DNA of 64,000 nucleotides from Chlorobium phaeovibrioides (GTDB lineage Bacteria; Bacteroidota; Chlorobiia; Chlorobiales; Chlorobiaceae): contig NZ_RXYK01000005.1 of assembly GCF_003968655.1 (NCBI RefSeq), positions 62,001-126,000 on the forward strand. The letters are read 5' to 3'. The notes beneath the pieces are model-generated. The model was not told the origin of the DNA. It made no database searches and was given only the letters and a program-made list of their open reading frames with translations. Positions within the stretch are counted from its first letter, which is position 1, and every line of letters begins with the position of its first letter. The translations under genes were made by a program, and so were the position numbers. This document shows positions 53,106-61,325 of the stretch, piece after piece.

Positions 53106-54823
53106 AAACATTTTTTCGCCTGAGTGCCCTTGTCCGCCCCTGGTTCTGGTGGATGGCGCTTGCCGCCCTCACGGCATTCGCCGCAACCGGCAGCGGAATC
53201 GGCCTCCTGCTCACAGCCGCATGGCTGATTGCAAAAGCAGCATTGCAACCCCCTCTTGCAGCTCTGCAGATAGGTATTGTCGGCGTCCGGTTTTTCGGCA
53301 TTGCCCGTGGAGTTCTGCGCTACTTTGAACGGCTGATTGCCCACAACACCACATTCAAAATTCTGGCAAACCTGCGCCTCTGGTTTTACGACGCAATTGA
53401 ACCTCTAGCTCCGGCCAGACTCATGCAGTTCAAAAGTGCCGATCTTCTCCAGAGAATAGTGGACGACATCGGCAGTCTCGAAAACATCTATACCAGAGTC
53501 CTTGCTCCACCCGTAACCGCAATTCTCACAAGCTTGCTGATGTGGTTCCTGCTTGGCTTCTGGTCACGGGATGCTGCGCTTCTGCTCCTTCTGTTCCACC
53601 TGCTTGCGGGCATTGGTATTCCCCTCCTCTCAACTCTTCTCAGCAGAGGCAACTCCAGCGGCATACTCCGCCAGCAGGCATTGCAGCAGGTTCTGGCCGT
53701 CGACTTTGCAATGGGAGTTGGAGAACTGCAGCTCACCGGCAACATCCAGAAACACCTCGACCTGCTTGAAGCCGCTGAAAGGGAAAAACTCCGTCTGGAA
53801 AGAAAAAATGCACTCGGCGACGGCATGCATGAAGCGCTCACCGGGCTCCTGATGAACGGAGCGGTCATTGCCGTTCTCTCGGCAGTCATGCCTCTGGTGG
53901 AATCTGGACAGACCAGTGGCATTGCCCTCTCAATTGTCACCCTTGCCGTCATGGCCTCTTTTGAAGCCATTCTCCCCCTTCCTGCCTCAGCAAGGCATCT
54001 GGAGGCGGACATCCATGCAGGAAAACGGCTTTTTGAAATCCTGGATGCTGCACCTGAAGTCATCACACCCGATGACCCGCGTGCCATACCTGAAGAAATG
54101 ACCATTGAAGCACGAAACCTCTCCTTCACCTATCCCGGCAGCTCCATACAAGCTCTTGACAAGGTATCCTTCACCATTCCTCAAGGCAGCCATACAGCAA
54201 TCGTCGGACCGAGCGGGTCAGGCAAATCAACCCTTACATCCCTTCTCATGCGCTTCTGGAACTGCAGCGAAGGGGAACTGAGCCTAGGCGGAGAGAACAT
54301 CAACCGCTTCCACCCCGAAGAGCTTCGCCGCCACATCTCCCTGGTGTCGCAGAAAACCTATATTTTCGCAACAACCATCCGCGAAAACCTTCTCCTCGCA
54401 AAACCTGAAGCCACCGAGGCGCAAATCGCCTCCGCACTTCAAAGCGCAGGTCTCGGCCATTTCCAAAGCAGACTTGATGAATTCACCGGACAGCACGGCA
54501 TGCAGCTCAGCGGCGGAGAACGCCAGCGCATTGCCATAGCCCGCGCAATGCTTCAGGATGCTCCAATAGTCATTCTGGACGAAGCAACGGCAAACCTCGA
54601 CCCTCTCACGGAAGTGGAGATCATCCGAGCCATGGAAGAGTTCACTCAAAACAAAACCCTCATCACAATCACCCACCGCCTGCAGGCAATGGAGCACTAC
54701 AACACCATTATCGTCCTCAAGAATGGCCACATTGCCGAACAGGGAACACACAAGGAACTCCTCAGCCGGAAAGGGGTCTACTGCCGGATGAACATGCTGA
54801 GCCGTATTGCAAAAACCAGCTGA
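53102..54823 (+). CDS. cydC: ABC exporter subunit CydC (cytochrome bd assembly)
   Basis: This 573-residue half transporter has six helices in its first 300 residues and an ATPase domain (GPSGSGKSTLTSLLMRF, LSGGERQRIAIARAML, VILDEATANLDP). It forms a heterodimer with CydD, as the ATGA overlap suggests. bciA begins only 15 nt downstream and is likely to be in the same transcript. Confidence 0.92.
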   Translation: MKTFFRLSALVRPWFWWMALAALTAFAATGSGIGLLLTAAWLIAKAALQPPLAALQIGIVGVRFFGIARGVLRYFERLIAHNTTFKILANLRLWFYDAIEPLAPARLMQFKSADLLQRIVDDIGSLENIYTRVLAPPVTAILTSLLMWFLLGFWSRDAALLLLLFHLLAGIGIPLLSTLLSRGNSSGILRQQALQQVLAVDFAMGVGELQLTGNIQKHLDLLEAAEREKLRLERKNALGDGMHEALTGLLMNGAVIAVLSAVMPLVESGQTSGIALSIVTLAVMASFEAILPLPASARHLEADIHAGKRLFEILDAAPEVITPDDPRAIPEEMTIEARNLSFTYPGSSIQALDKVSFTIPQGSHTAIVGPSGSGKSTLTSLLMRFWNCSEGELSLGGENINRFHPEELRRHISLVSQKTYIFATTIRENLLLAKPEATEAQIASALQSAGLGHFQSRLDEFTGQHGMQLSGGERQRIAIARAMLQDAPIVILDEATANLDPLTEVEIIRAMEEFTQNKTLITITHRLQAMEHYNTIIVLKNGHIAEQGTHKELLSRKGVYCRMNMLSRIAKTS

Positions 54824-54838
54824 TTTTGCTTAAGTTGC

Positions 54839-55924
54839 ATGAACAAGTCAGAGAAACAACCCTTCATCCACCACTCCATTGTGAACACTCTGCCAGACAA
54901 CCAGTCAAGACACTCCGCACCCGGAACGGAAACCCCCAAACGCATTTTCGTCGTCGGGGCAACAGGTTATATCGGGAAATTCGTCACCCGCGAACTGGCA
55001 GCACGGGGCCACAAGGTTGTCAGCTTTGCCCGTCCCCGCTCAGGCGTCAACGCCACCGCAACAGAAGAAGAGACCAGACGGCAGCTCGACGGCTCGGAAG
55101 TACGGTTCGGTGATGTCGGAAATCCGGAGTCGATAGTACGGGACGGAATATGCGGAGAACGGTTCGACGCCGTCGTTTCCTGCCTCACCTCACGAACCGG
55201 AGGAGTGGAGGACTCATGGGCAATTGACTATCAGGCAACCCGTAACGCACTTGACGCCGGCTTGGGGGCCGGCATATCGCAGTTTATCCTTCTCTCGGCA
55301 ATCTGCGTCCAGAAACCGATGCTTGAATTCCAGAGAGCGAAGCTCCAGTTTGAGCGTGAGCTCATAGCTTCAGGCGTCACCTACTCCATTGTCAGGCCGA
55401 CCGCCTTTTTCAAATCCATTGCCGGACAGGTTGAAAAGGTAAAAAACGGCAGCCCCTACCTCATGTTCGGCGACGGCACATTGACCGCATGCAAACCTAT
55501 CAGCGAAGCCGATCTGGCCCGTTTCATGGCCGACTGCCTTGAAGATGCCGACAAAAAGAACCGTATTCTCCCCATCGGCGGCCCGGGCAGAGCAATCACC
55601 GCAAAAGAGCAGGGCGAAATGCTCTTTGAGCTTCTTGGCCGCGAACCCAAATTCCGCCGGGCACCAATCCAGATGTTCGACATCATCATACCAATCCTCG
55701 CCACCCTCTCGAAACTCTTTCCAAACCTTAAGGACAAGGCCGAATTCGCCCGCATAGGGAAATACTACTGCTCTGAATCAATGCTGGTACTCAACCCCGA
55801 AACGGGCCGTTACGATGAAGAGATGACCCCCTCATACGGAACCGACACCCTTCGCAACTTCTACGCCCGGGTCCTCAAAGAAGGCCTCGCCGGCCAGGAA
55901 CTCGGTGCCCATGCCGTTTTCTGA
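54839..55924 (+). CDS. bciA: Divinyl (proto)chlorophyllide a 8-vinyl reductase, BciA type
   Basis: This 361-residue NAD(P)-binding protein has the Rossmann motif VVGATGYIGKFVTREL (Gly-rich loop at 40-46). It also has FDAVVSCLTSRTGG, FILLSAICVQKPMLEFQRAK and a long C-terminal extension ending in SYGTDTLRNFYARVLKEGLA. These are features of the BciA family, which reduces the 8-vinyl group during bacteriochlorophyll synthesis with NADPH. The gene is the best evidence that the organism is a green sulfur bacterium. A GTG at 54881 is an alternative start. It follows cydC by 15 nt. Confidence 0.92.
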   Translation: MNKSEKQPFIHHSIVNTLPDNQSRHSAPGTETPKRIFVVGATGYIGKFVTRELAARGHKVVSFARPRSGVNATATEEETRRQLDGSEVRFGDVGNPESIVRDGICGERFDAVVSCLTSRTGGVEDSWAIDYQATRNALDAGLGAGISQFILLSAICVQKPMLEFQRAKLQFERELIASGVTYSIVRPTAFFKSIAGQVEKVKNGSPYLMFGDGTLTACKPISEADLARFMADCLEDADKKNRILPIGGPGRAITAKEQGEMLFELLGREPKFRRAPIQMFDIIIPILATLSKLFPNLKDKAEFARIGKYYCSESMLVLNPETGRYDEEMTPSYGTDTLRNFYARVLKEGLAGQELGAHAVF

Positions 55925-56013
55925 ACCCATCTTTTCATGTATTGCGCATCGAAATAAAGAGTGTAGCCGGGTCTTATCAATCAGCCTCACCCCGAGAGTT
56001 ACTTGTGATGAAT

Positions 56014-56370
56014 TCAGGCGCACTTGTGGATAGTCAAGCTGGCCGGTGCCACGCCTGTTCTCTTCAGGTATCGCTCGCACTGCTTCTGGATATCGTAGCC
56101 AAGCATGGAACCCAGTACGAAATCCTCTTCATGGGTCATCTCTCCGAGCTTTTTGCCGCTGGTGATCTGGCGCACTACAGCCACGCACGCAGATGCTCCG
56201 AAGTAGATGTTGACCTTCGCCTGCACACATGGCTGGAGATGGTAGTCGATGCCGTAATGGCGAAGCTTTGCCGTCGCTTCCTCGGTGAGGCGTGAGGGCA
56301 GGGTATGCATGACAAGGCTGCGCAGCCCCTTTTGGAACTCGTAGATATGGTGAATAAGTACTTTCATCAT
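56014..56370 (-). CDS. DUF2023 family protein
   Basis: This 118-residue protein begins MKVLIHHIYEFQKGLRSLVM (after an extra Met) and contains NIYFGASACVAVVRQI and EEDFVLGSMLGYDIQKQC. This is the DUF2023 pattern. Members are often encoded beside flavodoxin. The function is unknown, and a role with flavodoxin or iron status is suggested only by context. It is the last gene of the flavodoxin-ferritin block, 48 nt after ferritin, and ends convergent to bciA. Confidence 0.8.
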   Translation of the reverse strand: MMKVLIHHIYEFQKGLRSLVMHTLPSRLTEEATAKLRHYGIDYHLQPCVQAKVNIYFGASACVAVVRQITSGKKLGEMTHEEDFVLGSMLGYDIQKQCERYLKRTGVAPASLTIHKCA

Positions 56371-56418
56371 GGTTCAGCTTTATGGTTACAGGTAGAGGGG
56401 CTGCATGCAGGCCGTTAC

Positions 56419-57021
56419 TCAATGCCTCAAATGCGATGTGGCATGATGAGGATCCTCATGCTTCTCATGATGGCAGGGAGAGGGGCCCATCTGGAGGAAC
56501 ATGGGCTGCTGCTGATGGTGCTCGTGGCCGAGAACGGACTTGCGGACCTCTTCGTCGAAGCGGAAGAGAGCACGGCCCTCAACGGTGTGGATGATGCGGG
56601 CCTTGTGCAGCAAGGTGCCGAAAAGGTGCTCCTCTTCATGCTGCTCGGCGACATACCACTGCAGGAACGCGAAAGTTGAATAATCCTTTTCCTGGAGCGC
56701 CGCGTCGACGACATCGTTGATGCTCGCCGTAATCTTGAGTTCATGGGCGTAGGCGGCCTCGAGCAGCTCCATATGCGATGCCCATGAAGGAGCGGCAACG
56801 GGCACATCGCCGATGAGTGCAAGAGCGCCGGTTTCGTTGATGTAGTCGAAGAGCTTCATCATATGGAATTTCTCCTCCTCGGCATGGCGGCGGAAAAAAG
56901 TCGCCGTACTGTCGAGTTCCTGCGAGAGAAGCCATGCGCTCATCTGCAGGTAGAGATGCGAGGATACCGCTTCGAGGTTGACCTGGCGATTGAGCTTTTC
57001 GAGAATGTTCTGACTTATCAT
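56419..57021 (-). CDS. ftnA: Bacterial ferritin with histidine-rich C-terminal tail
   Basis: This 200-residue protein keeps the complete FtnA di-iron centre, with Glu17, Glu50, His53, Glu94, Gln127 and Glu130 at canonical positions. It oxidises Fe(II) and stores Fe(III) in a 24-mer. Beyond the normal helix bundle (to about 164), a tail of about 36 residues contains ten histidines and one cysteine (for example GHEHHQ, PCHHEKHEDPHHATSH) and could bind metal. It lies between flavodoxin (61 nt) and DUF2023 genes. Confidence 0.94.
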   Translation of the reverse strand: MISQNILEKLNRQVNLEAVSSHLYLQMSAWLLSQELDSTATFFRRHAEEEKFHMMKLFDYINETGALALIGDVPVAAPSWASHMELLEAAYAHELKITASINDVVDAALQEKDYSTFAFLQWYVAEQHEEEHLFGTLLHKARIIHTVEGRALFRFDEEVRKSVLGHEHHQQQPMFLQMGPSPCHHEKHEDPHHATSHLRH

Positions 57022-57044
57022 TGTTTGCTGATGTAAAGGTTACG

Positions 57045-57067
57045 GGAAAAATCCGGCGAGCTGCCGG
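57045..57067 (-). terminator. Weak terminator-like hairpin between flavodoxin and ferritin genes
   Basis: On the minus strand CCGGC-AGCTC-GCCGG (57067-57053) is followed by ATTTTT. The stem is only 5 bp, so it may attenuate rather than stop transcription. Confidence 0.35.
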
Positions 57068-57082
57068 CAAAAAAAACGCTCC

Positions 57083-57589
57083 TCAGGAAAGCATCGGGCT
57101 GATTGCCGCTACCCAGGCACTGACCCGAACGGAGGTAAGATGGTCCTGGTTGTCGGCGTCGAGGGCAAGGCCGACGAACTTTCCATTTCGAACGGCCGTC
57201 GATTCAGAATGCTGATAATCATCGGTGGGCCAGGACCCTACGACCTCCGCCCCCGCCGCGACGACGGCGTCGTAGATGCTCCCCATGCCATCGAGATACC
57301 AGTCGCCGAAGGAGAGCTGGTCACCGAGCCCGAACAGGGCTACCGGCTTGCCGCCCAGATCCATGGACCCGAGTTTTGGAAGGAACACCGCCCAGTCCCC
57401 CTGCAGCTCCCCCGTCCCCCAGGTCGATGTCCCGAGAATCAGCGAGTCGAATGCCATAACTTCGTCCGTACTGGCCGAAGCGATATCGCGGACATCTGAA
57501 GGCGGGATGCCAAGCTCGTCTGCGATGAGCCTGGCGGCGGCCGCAGTGTTGCCGGTCTGTGAACCGTAGAAAATGCCTGTTCTTTTCAT
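57083..57589 (-). CDS. fld: Flavodoxin
   Basis: This 168-residue long-chain flavodoxin has the FMN phosphate loop GIFYGSQTGNTAAAA, LGTSTWGTGELQGDW around the isoalloxazine, and LFGLGDQLSFGDWYLDG. It replaces ferredoxin as a low-potential electron carrier when iron is short. The frame is open upstream to 57679, but the ATG at 57589 gives the standard N-terminus MKRTGIFYGS. It sits 46 nt after the Cys-rich gene and 61 nt before ferritin. Confidence 0.96.
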   Translation of the reverse strand: MKRTGIFYGSQTGNTAAAARLIADELGIPPSDVRDIASASTDEVMAFDSLILGTSTWGTGELQGDWAVFLPKLGSMDLGGKPVALFGLGDQLSFGDWYLDGMGSIYDAVVAAGAEVVGSWPTDDYQHSESTAVRNGKFVGLALDADNQDHLTSVRVSAWVAAISPMLS

Positions 57590-57635
57590 GTTCGATATGT
57601 TTTGGTTATGATGATGTTTTGAGTAACAAAAGTCT

Positions 57636-57989
57636 TCAGCCCTCTCTGCCGCCCGGCGGCATGGCCAGCCTGGCGGCAAGCTCCGGAATCCCGATTTCCA
57701 GAGACACAGCGTCCTCGACGGCCCTGCAGAACATCGGAAAATCTTTCCAGGGCACCGAGATCGTCACAATCCCGAGCATGATGATGAACGGCAGCGGATA
57801 CCCGTTCCGATTCATTTCCGGACCTTTCCGCTCCCTCAGAAAGCACTCCTCCATGATGCGCATGAGCGCATTGCGCCCGACCGTGATGACGGCATGGCGG
57901 TAATGGAGATGATATGCCCCGCACGCACAGCGGCTCACGAAGCATCGCGCGCCGCAGGATGAGTCCCCTTGATCGCCTGATGCACACAT
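57636..57989 (-). CDS. Small Cys-rich protein, possibly DUF6686-like
   Basis: This 117-residue protein has Cys at 2, 12, 16, 21 and 23, ending in the motif CACGAYHLHY, then a hydrophobic-charged domain with DFPMFCRAVEDAV. The CxCGxxHLxY motif resembles small proteins I know as DUF6686, but I cannot confirm that. No signal peptide is visible. A GTG at residue 18 is an alternative start. It is first in the flavodoxin-ferritin block, with an operator-like palindrome 8 nt before the ATG, so iron or metal binding is a fair guess but unproven. Confidence 0.6.
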   Translation of the reverse strand: MCASGDQGDSSCGARCFVSRCACGAYHLHYRHAVITVGRNALMRIMEECFLRERKGPEMNRNGYPLPFIIMLGIVTISVPWKDFPMFCRAVEDAVSLEIGIPELAARLAMPPGGREG

Positions 57990-57997
57990 AGTTCTGT

Positions 57998-58020
57998 TTA
58001 TTTAGATTTTATATAAATAA
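57998..58020 (-). promoter_or_regulatory. Operator-like palindrome A (flavodoxin-ferritin block)
   Basis: A 23-bp dyad begins TTATTTAGATT and ends TATATAAATAA, with 9 of 11 arm positions symmetrical. It is 22/23 identical to site C and 20/23 identical to site B. It ends 8 nt before the ATG of the Cys-rich gene. Confidence 0.65.
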
Positions 58021-58048
58021 GACGATGGCCAAATAAAAAAGACGCCCC

Positions 58049-58279
58049 CTACGCACCCTCTCCCACCCATTCGTACCACATGTGGCTCTCACCGCTGCAC
58101 TTTCCGCAGCAGCCGGGCCCGTGGGCAGGGGAGGTCCGGGCAACAACCAGACCTTTGAGAATCCAGCGGTCGAGCATAGACTCAACCAAAGAACGGTCGG
58201 CTTTGAAATGTCGGGCGATTTCCGCCAGCGATGCGCTGCCCTCCCGGGAGAGGTAACTCTTGATGTCTGACAGGGTCAT
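58049..58279 (-). CDS. feoC: FeoC-type winged-helix protein
   Basis: This 76-residue protein has a winged-helix N-terminal part (SLAEIARHFKADRSLVESML) and a cysteine cluster CCGKC (57, 58, 61) in the wing, as in FeoC proteins that bind an oxygen-sensitive Fe-S cluster. FeoC modulates FeoB stability or transcription. A longer frame runs back into feoB, but the ATG at 58279 gives the normal size. It lies 86 nt after feoB, behind a strong hairpin. Confidence 0.85.
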   Translation of the reverse strand: MTLSDIKSYLSREGSASLAEIARHFKADRSLVESMLDRWILKGLVVARTSPAHGPGCCGKCSGESHMWYEWVGEGA

Positions 58280-58320
58280 GATTGGGTAGGCTGTTGTTGA
58301 TGAACTGATGAAAAATAAGT

Positions 58321-58349
58321 GGGAAGGGGGCCACACACGCCCCCTTCCC
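58321..58349 (-). terminator. Strong hairpin between feoB and feoC
   Basis: GGGAAGGGGGC (58321-58331) is the exact inverted copy of GCCCCCTTCCC (58339-58349), an 11-bp GC-rich stem with a 7-nt loop. On the minus strand it is followed by ACTTATTTTTC. It may stop most transcripts after feoB or protect their 3' ends. Confidence 0.6.
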
Positions 58350-58365
58350 GTAACGGAACCGGCTC

Positions 58366-60753
58366 TTATTTTGACCCGGTTCCGCTCTTTTTGAACAGGC
58401 CGTTTCCGGCCGCATACATGATGGCGACGGTTCCCGCAAGAACGGCGGCCATACCCGCTATCCATGCAACGGACGATGCGGGATGGGCTGAGAAGGTGCC
58501 GATCTGGTAGGCAAGGACTGCAAAGATCCAGGCCAGACCGGTTGTCCATGCTCCCGCGAACAGGGTCCATGCAAGGTTCGTTTCACGGTATACCGCAGCT
58601 ATGGCGGCCACGCATGGGAAGTAGAGCAGGATGAACACCAGATAGGCGAACGCGCCTGCAGTACCGTCGAAGAGCGTGATCATGGAACCGAAAATAGAAG
58701 AACCTACCTCCTGCTCTTCGGCGAACGCTTCAGAATCGGAGACATCGCCTACCGATATGCCGAGCGGGTCAAGCAGCGAGCCGCCGACACCTGAGAGGTT
58801 GTCGGGAATGGTGGCCAGTGCTTCAGTGAATGCACCGCCAAGCGAGAACGTCTCCTCTTCCTCTTCCACGCCCTCTTCACCGGCCGCGGCCGATGCCGCA
58901 TCGGCATCCATCTGGGAATAGAGATTGTCGAGGGTTCCAACAACAGCCTCCTTGGCAAAAATGCCCGTAAAAAGACCTACCGCTGCGGGCCAGTTCTCCT
59001 GGCTCACACCGAAGGGTGCGAACACCGGAGAGATAGCCTTGCCGGTAGCCGAGAGTACCGAGTTTTCCGAGTCCTCGTTGCCGAATGAACCATCAGTTCC
59101 GATAGAGTTCATGAGGCTGAGTACCATAATGACAGGAACGAGCACCTGGCCTGCCTTGACAATGAACGACTGCAGACGGTCCCATACCCTCAGAAACACA
59201 CCCTTGAAACTCGGCATGCGCCATGGAGGCATCTCCATAATGAAAGGAGATACATCACCCTTCAGAAGGGTGCTCTTGAGGATGAAGCCGGTCATAATCG
59301 CCACAGCAATACCCATGAGATAGAGCAGGAAGACGAGGTTCTGGCCGCCCGACGGGAAGAAGGCTACAGCAAAGAGTGCAAAAACCGGCATCCTGGCACC
59401 GCAGGACATGAAGGGAACCATCATGATGGTCATGATGCGATCACGCCGGTCGCTCATTGTCCTTGCCGCCATAATAGCCGGCACATTGCAGCCAAACCCG
59501 ACAAGAAGCGGGATGAATGCCTTTCCAGGAAGACCGATTGCACGCATGCCGCGATCCATGACATAGGCGGCACGCGACATGTAACCGGAGTCCTCAAGAA
59601 ATGAGAGGAAAATGAACATAAAAGCTATCGGCGGAATAAAGGTCGCCATGGTCTGCAGGGCACCACCGATACCAGTGGAGAGAATGGCTGTCAGCCATTC
59701 TGGCGAGCCTACAGACGAGAGCAAGAGACCTGGCCCATCAACAAACAGCGCCCCGGCGGCAATATCGAAAAAGTCGATAAAGGAGCCCCCGACATTGATG
59801 GTAAAGAGGAACATCAGGTACATGAGGCCGAGAAAGATCGGAATGCCGAGATAGCGGTTGAGCACCACACTGTCGATCATGTCGCTTACGGAACGGCCCG
59901 CCGCAGCCTTACGGCGCACGGCCATGGAGGTGAGTGATGCGATGAAGCGGTAATGGGCGTCTGCGATGGTGATGTCGGCATCCTCACCGAGGGTGGAGGC
60001 AAGCGCCTGGCGTGCATGTTCGCCGATGGCGGCAGCGCTGCCGAGTCTTTCTTCAAGCAGCGGGTCCCCTTCAAGAATTTTGAGGGCGTACCAGTCGGCA
60101 TCATGATGGTCAATGCCGGCCCTGCCTTCAAGATCCGACGCCAGTCCCTTCACCGCCTGGACGACGGCATCAGGATATGAGACCCTGCATCCCGGAACGC
60201 GTTTTTTCTGCATCTCTCCGGCAATAGCCTCCTTCAACTCCTCGATGCCCTCGCCCCGTGAGGCGACAATCGGCACCACCCGGCAACCGAGACCTGAGGA
60301 GAGCGCATCACTATCAATATCGATGCCGCGTTCCCCTGCTGCATCAAGCATGTTGAGTGCCACGAGCACCGGCACATTCATTTCGAGCAGACGGCTGGTG
60401 AGATAAAGGTTTCTGTCGGGATTGGAGGCGTCAACAATGTTGATGATAAGCTCAGCCTCTCCTCCAAGGATATAATCCCGCGCAACCGCCTCATCCTCTG
60501 AAATGGCCGAAAGCGAATAGATGCCGGGAAGATCAACCAGTTCATAGGCTTCACTCTTAAAAGAAAAAGTGCCGCTCTTTCTATCGACGGTAACACCGGG
60601 CCAGTTACCAACCGTCTGGTTCAGGCCCGTCAGGGCGTTGAACAGCGTTGTCTTACCGCAATTGGGGTTACCGACAACCGCAATAACCCTCCGCCTATCC
60701 GCTTTCGGGCGCAGCTTCGTTACAGCACCCACCAGTTCTTCTGCCTGTATCAT
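58366..60753 (-). CDS. feoB: Ferrous iron transport protein B
   Basis: This 795-residue protein has an N-terminal G domain (G1 GNPNCGKT at 28-35, GVTV at 53-56, DLPG at 74-77, NMLD) and a helical spacer. The membrane part contains two Gate/Nucleoside_tra2 repeats (for example GFGCNVPAIMAARTMSDRRDR and FMSCGARMPVFALF). It moves Fe(II) across the inner membrane. An acidic insert (EEGVEEEEETFS) lies in the last cytoplasmic or periplasmic loop. Its start overlaps feoA by ATGA (60750-60753). Confidence 0.97.
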   Translation of the reverse strand: MIQAEELVGAVTKLRPKADRRRVIAVVGNPNCGKTTLFNALTGLNQTVGNWPGVTVDRKSGTFSFKSEAYELVDLPGIYSLSAISEDEAVARDYILGGEAELIINIVDASNPDRNLYLTSRLLEMNVPVLVALNMLDAAGERGIDIDSDALSSGLGCRVVPIVASRGEGIEELKEAIAGEMQKKRVPGCRVSYPDAVVQAVKGLASDLEGRAGIDHHDADWYALKILEGDPLLEERLGSAAAIGEHARQALASTLGEDADITIADAHYRFIASLTSMAVRRKAAAGRSVSDMIDSVVLNRYLGIPIFLGLMYLMFLFTINVGGSFIDFFDIAAGALFVDGPGLLLSSVGSPEWLTAILSTGIGGALQTMATFIPPIAFMFIFLSFLEDSGYMSRAAYVMDRGMRAIGLPGKAFIPLLVGFGCNVPAIMAARTMSDRRDRIMTIMMVPFMSCGARMPVFALFAVAFFPSGGQNLVFLLYLMGIAVAIMTGFILKSTLLKGDVSPFIMEMPPWRMPSFKGVFLRVWDRLQSFIVKAGQVLVPVIMVLSLMNSIGTDGSFGNEDSENSVLSATGKAISPVFAPFGVSQENWPAAVGLFTGIFAKEAVVGTLDNLYSQMDADAASAAAGEEGVEEEEETFSLGGAFTEALATIPDNLSGVGGSLLDPLGISVGDVSDSEAFAEEQEVGSSIFGSMITLFDGTAGAFAYLVFILLYFPCVAAIAAVYRETNLAWTLFAGAWTTGLAWIFAVLAYQIGTFSAHPASSVAWIAGMAAVLAGTVAIMYAAGNGLFKKSGTGSK

Positions 60754-60977
60754 CTTACCTCCTCAACTGTTATGCCTTCAACCTCGTGCTTGCGAAGTGT
60801 AAGACGGTAATTTTTAACTGAGATTTCAAATGGATCGCCAAGCGGGGCAACTCCCTCTACCTTGATGGTTTCGCCCACAAGCAACCCCATATCGAACAGG
60901 CGGCGCCTGAGCTGCGGAGAGGCCGAGACGCCAAGCACCTTCCCGCTCTGCCCTTTTTTGAGTTCAGAAAGATTCAT
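60750..60977 (-). CDS. feoA: Ferrous iron transport protein A
   Basis: This 75-residue SH3-like protein reads LKKGQSGKVLGVSASPQLRR and LFDMGLLVGETIKVEGVAPL, the standard FeoA pattern, and lacks extra domains. It assists FeoB. It is linked by ATGA overlaps both to the upstream FeoA-domain gene (60974-60977) and to feoB. Confidence 0.95.
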   Translation of the reverse strand: MNLSELKKGQSGKVLGVSASPQLRRRLFDMGLLVGETIKVEGVAPLGDPFEISVKNYRLTLRKHEVEGITVEEVR

Positions 60978-61300
60978 TGTGTTTTTCTCCTTACGATGAT
61001 TTCCATGGATATGGCATGGTCGATAGCCATCCTGCCGTCGCGAACCTTCAAGAGGACCGGCACGCCGCGATCGTTCTGGACAACCTCCACCACCTGCCCG
61101 GAACTGAACCCGAGCTCTGAGAGGCGGCGCTCCTGTCCGCTTCCGTCGCGGAGGCGACCATGGCCAGGGCCACGGCCGCCATGCTGGTGACGACCCGTAC
61201 CGTTATTGCAGGAGAGCGGACCGCCGCCACCTTGCGCCCTCCGGAATCCAATGATTTCTGCGGATTCACCAGTGTGAAGCATACCAAGCGGAACAATCAT
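60974..61300 (-). CDS. Second FeoA-domain protein with Gly/His-rich insert
   Basis: This 108-residue protein opens with a FeoA-type strand (IVPLGMLHTGESAEIIGFRR) and closes with ERRLSELGFSSGQVVEVVQN and IDHAISMEIIVRRK, so the SH3-like fold is present. Between them is an insert (about 23-56) rich in Gly, His, Arg and one Cys (GGGGPLSCNNGTGRHQHGG). The insert could bind metal, which is an inference. The frame is open to 61420, but the ATG at 61300 starts the domain. It follows the porin gene by 25 nt. Confidence 0.85.
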   Translation of the reverse strand: MIVPLGMLHTGESAEIIGFRRAQGGGGPLSCNNGTGRHQHGGRGPGHGRLRDGSGQERRLSELGFSSGQVVEVVQNDRGVPVLLKVRDGRMAIDHAISMEIIVRRKTQ

Positions 61301-61325
61301 AGCTACTCCTGTTTTTTTCTGTTGC

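Noticed and set aside
58280-58570. N-terminal extension of feoC into feoB
   Set aside because: It overlaps feoB and includes the intergenic hairpin. The ATG at 58279 yields a standard 76-residue FeoC.
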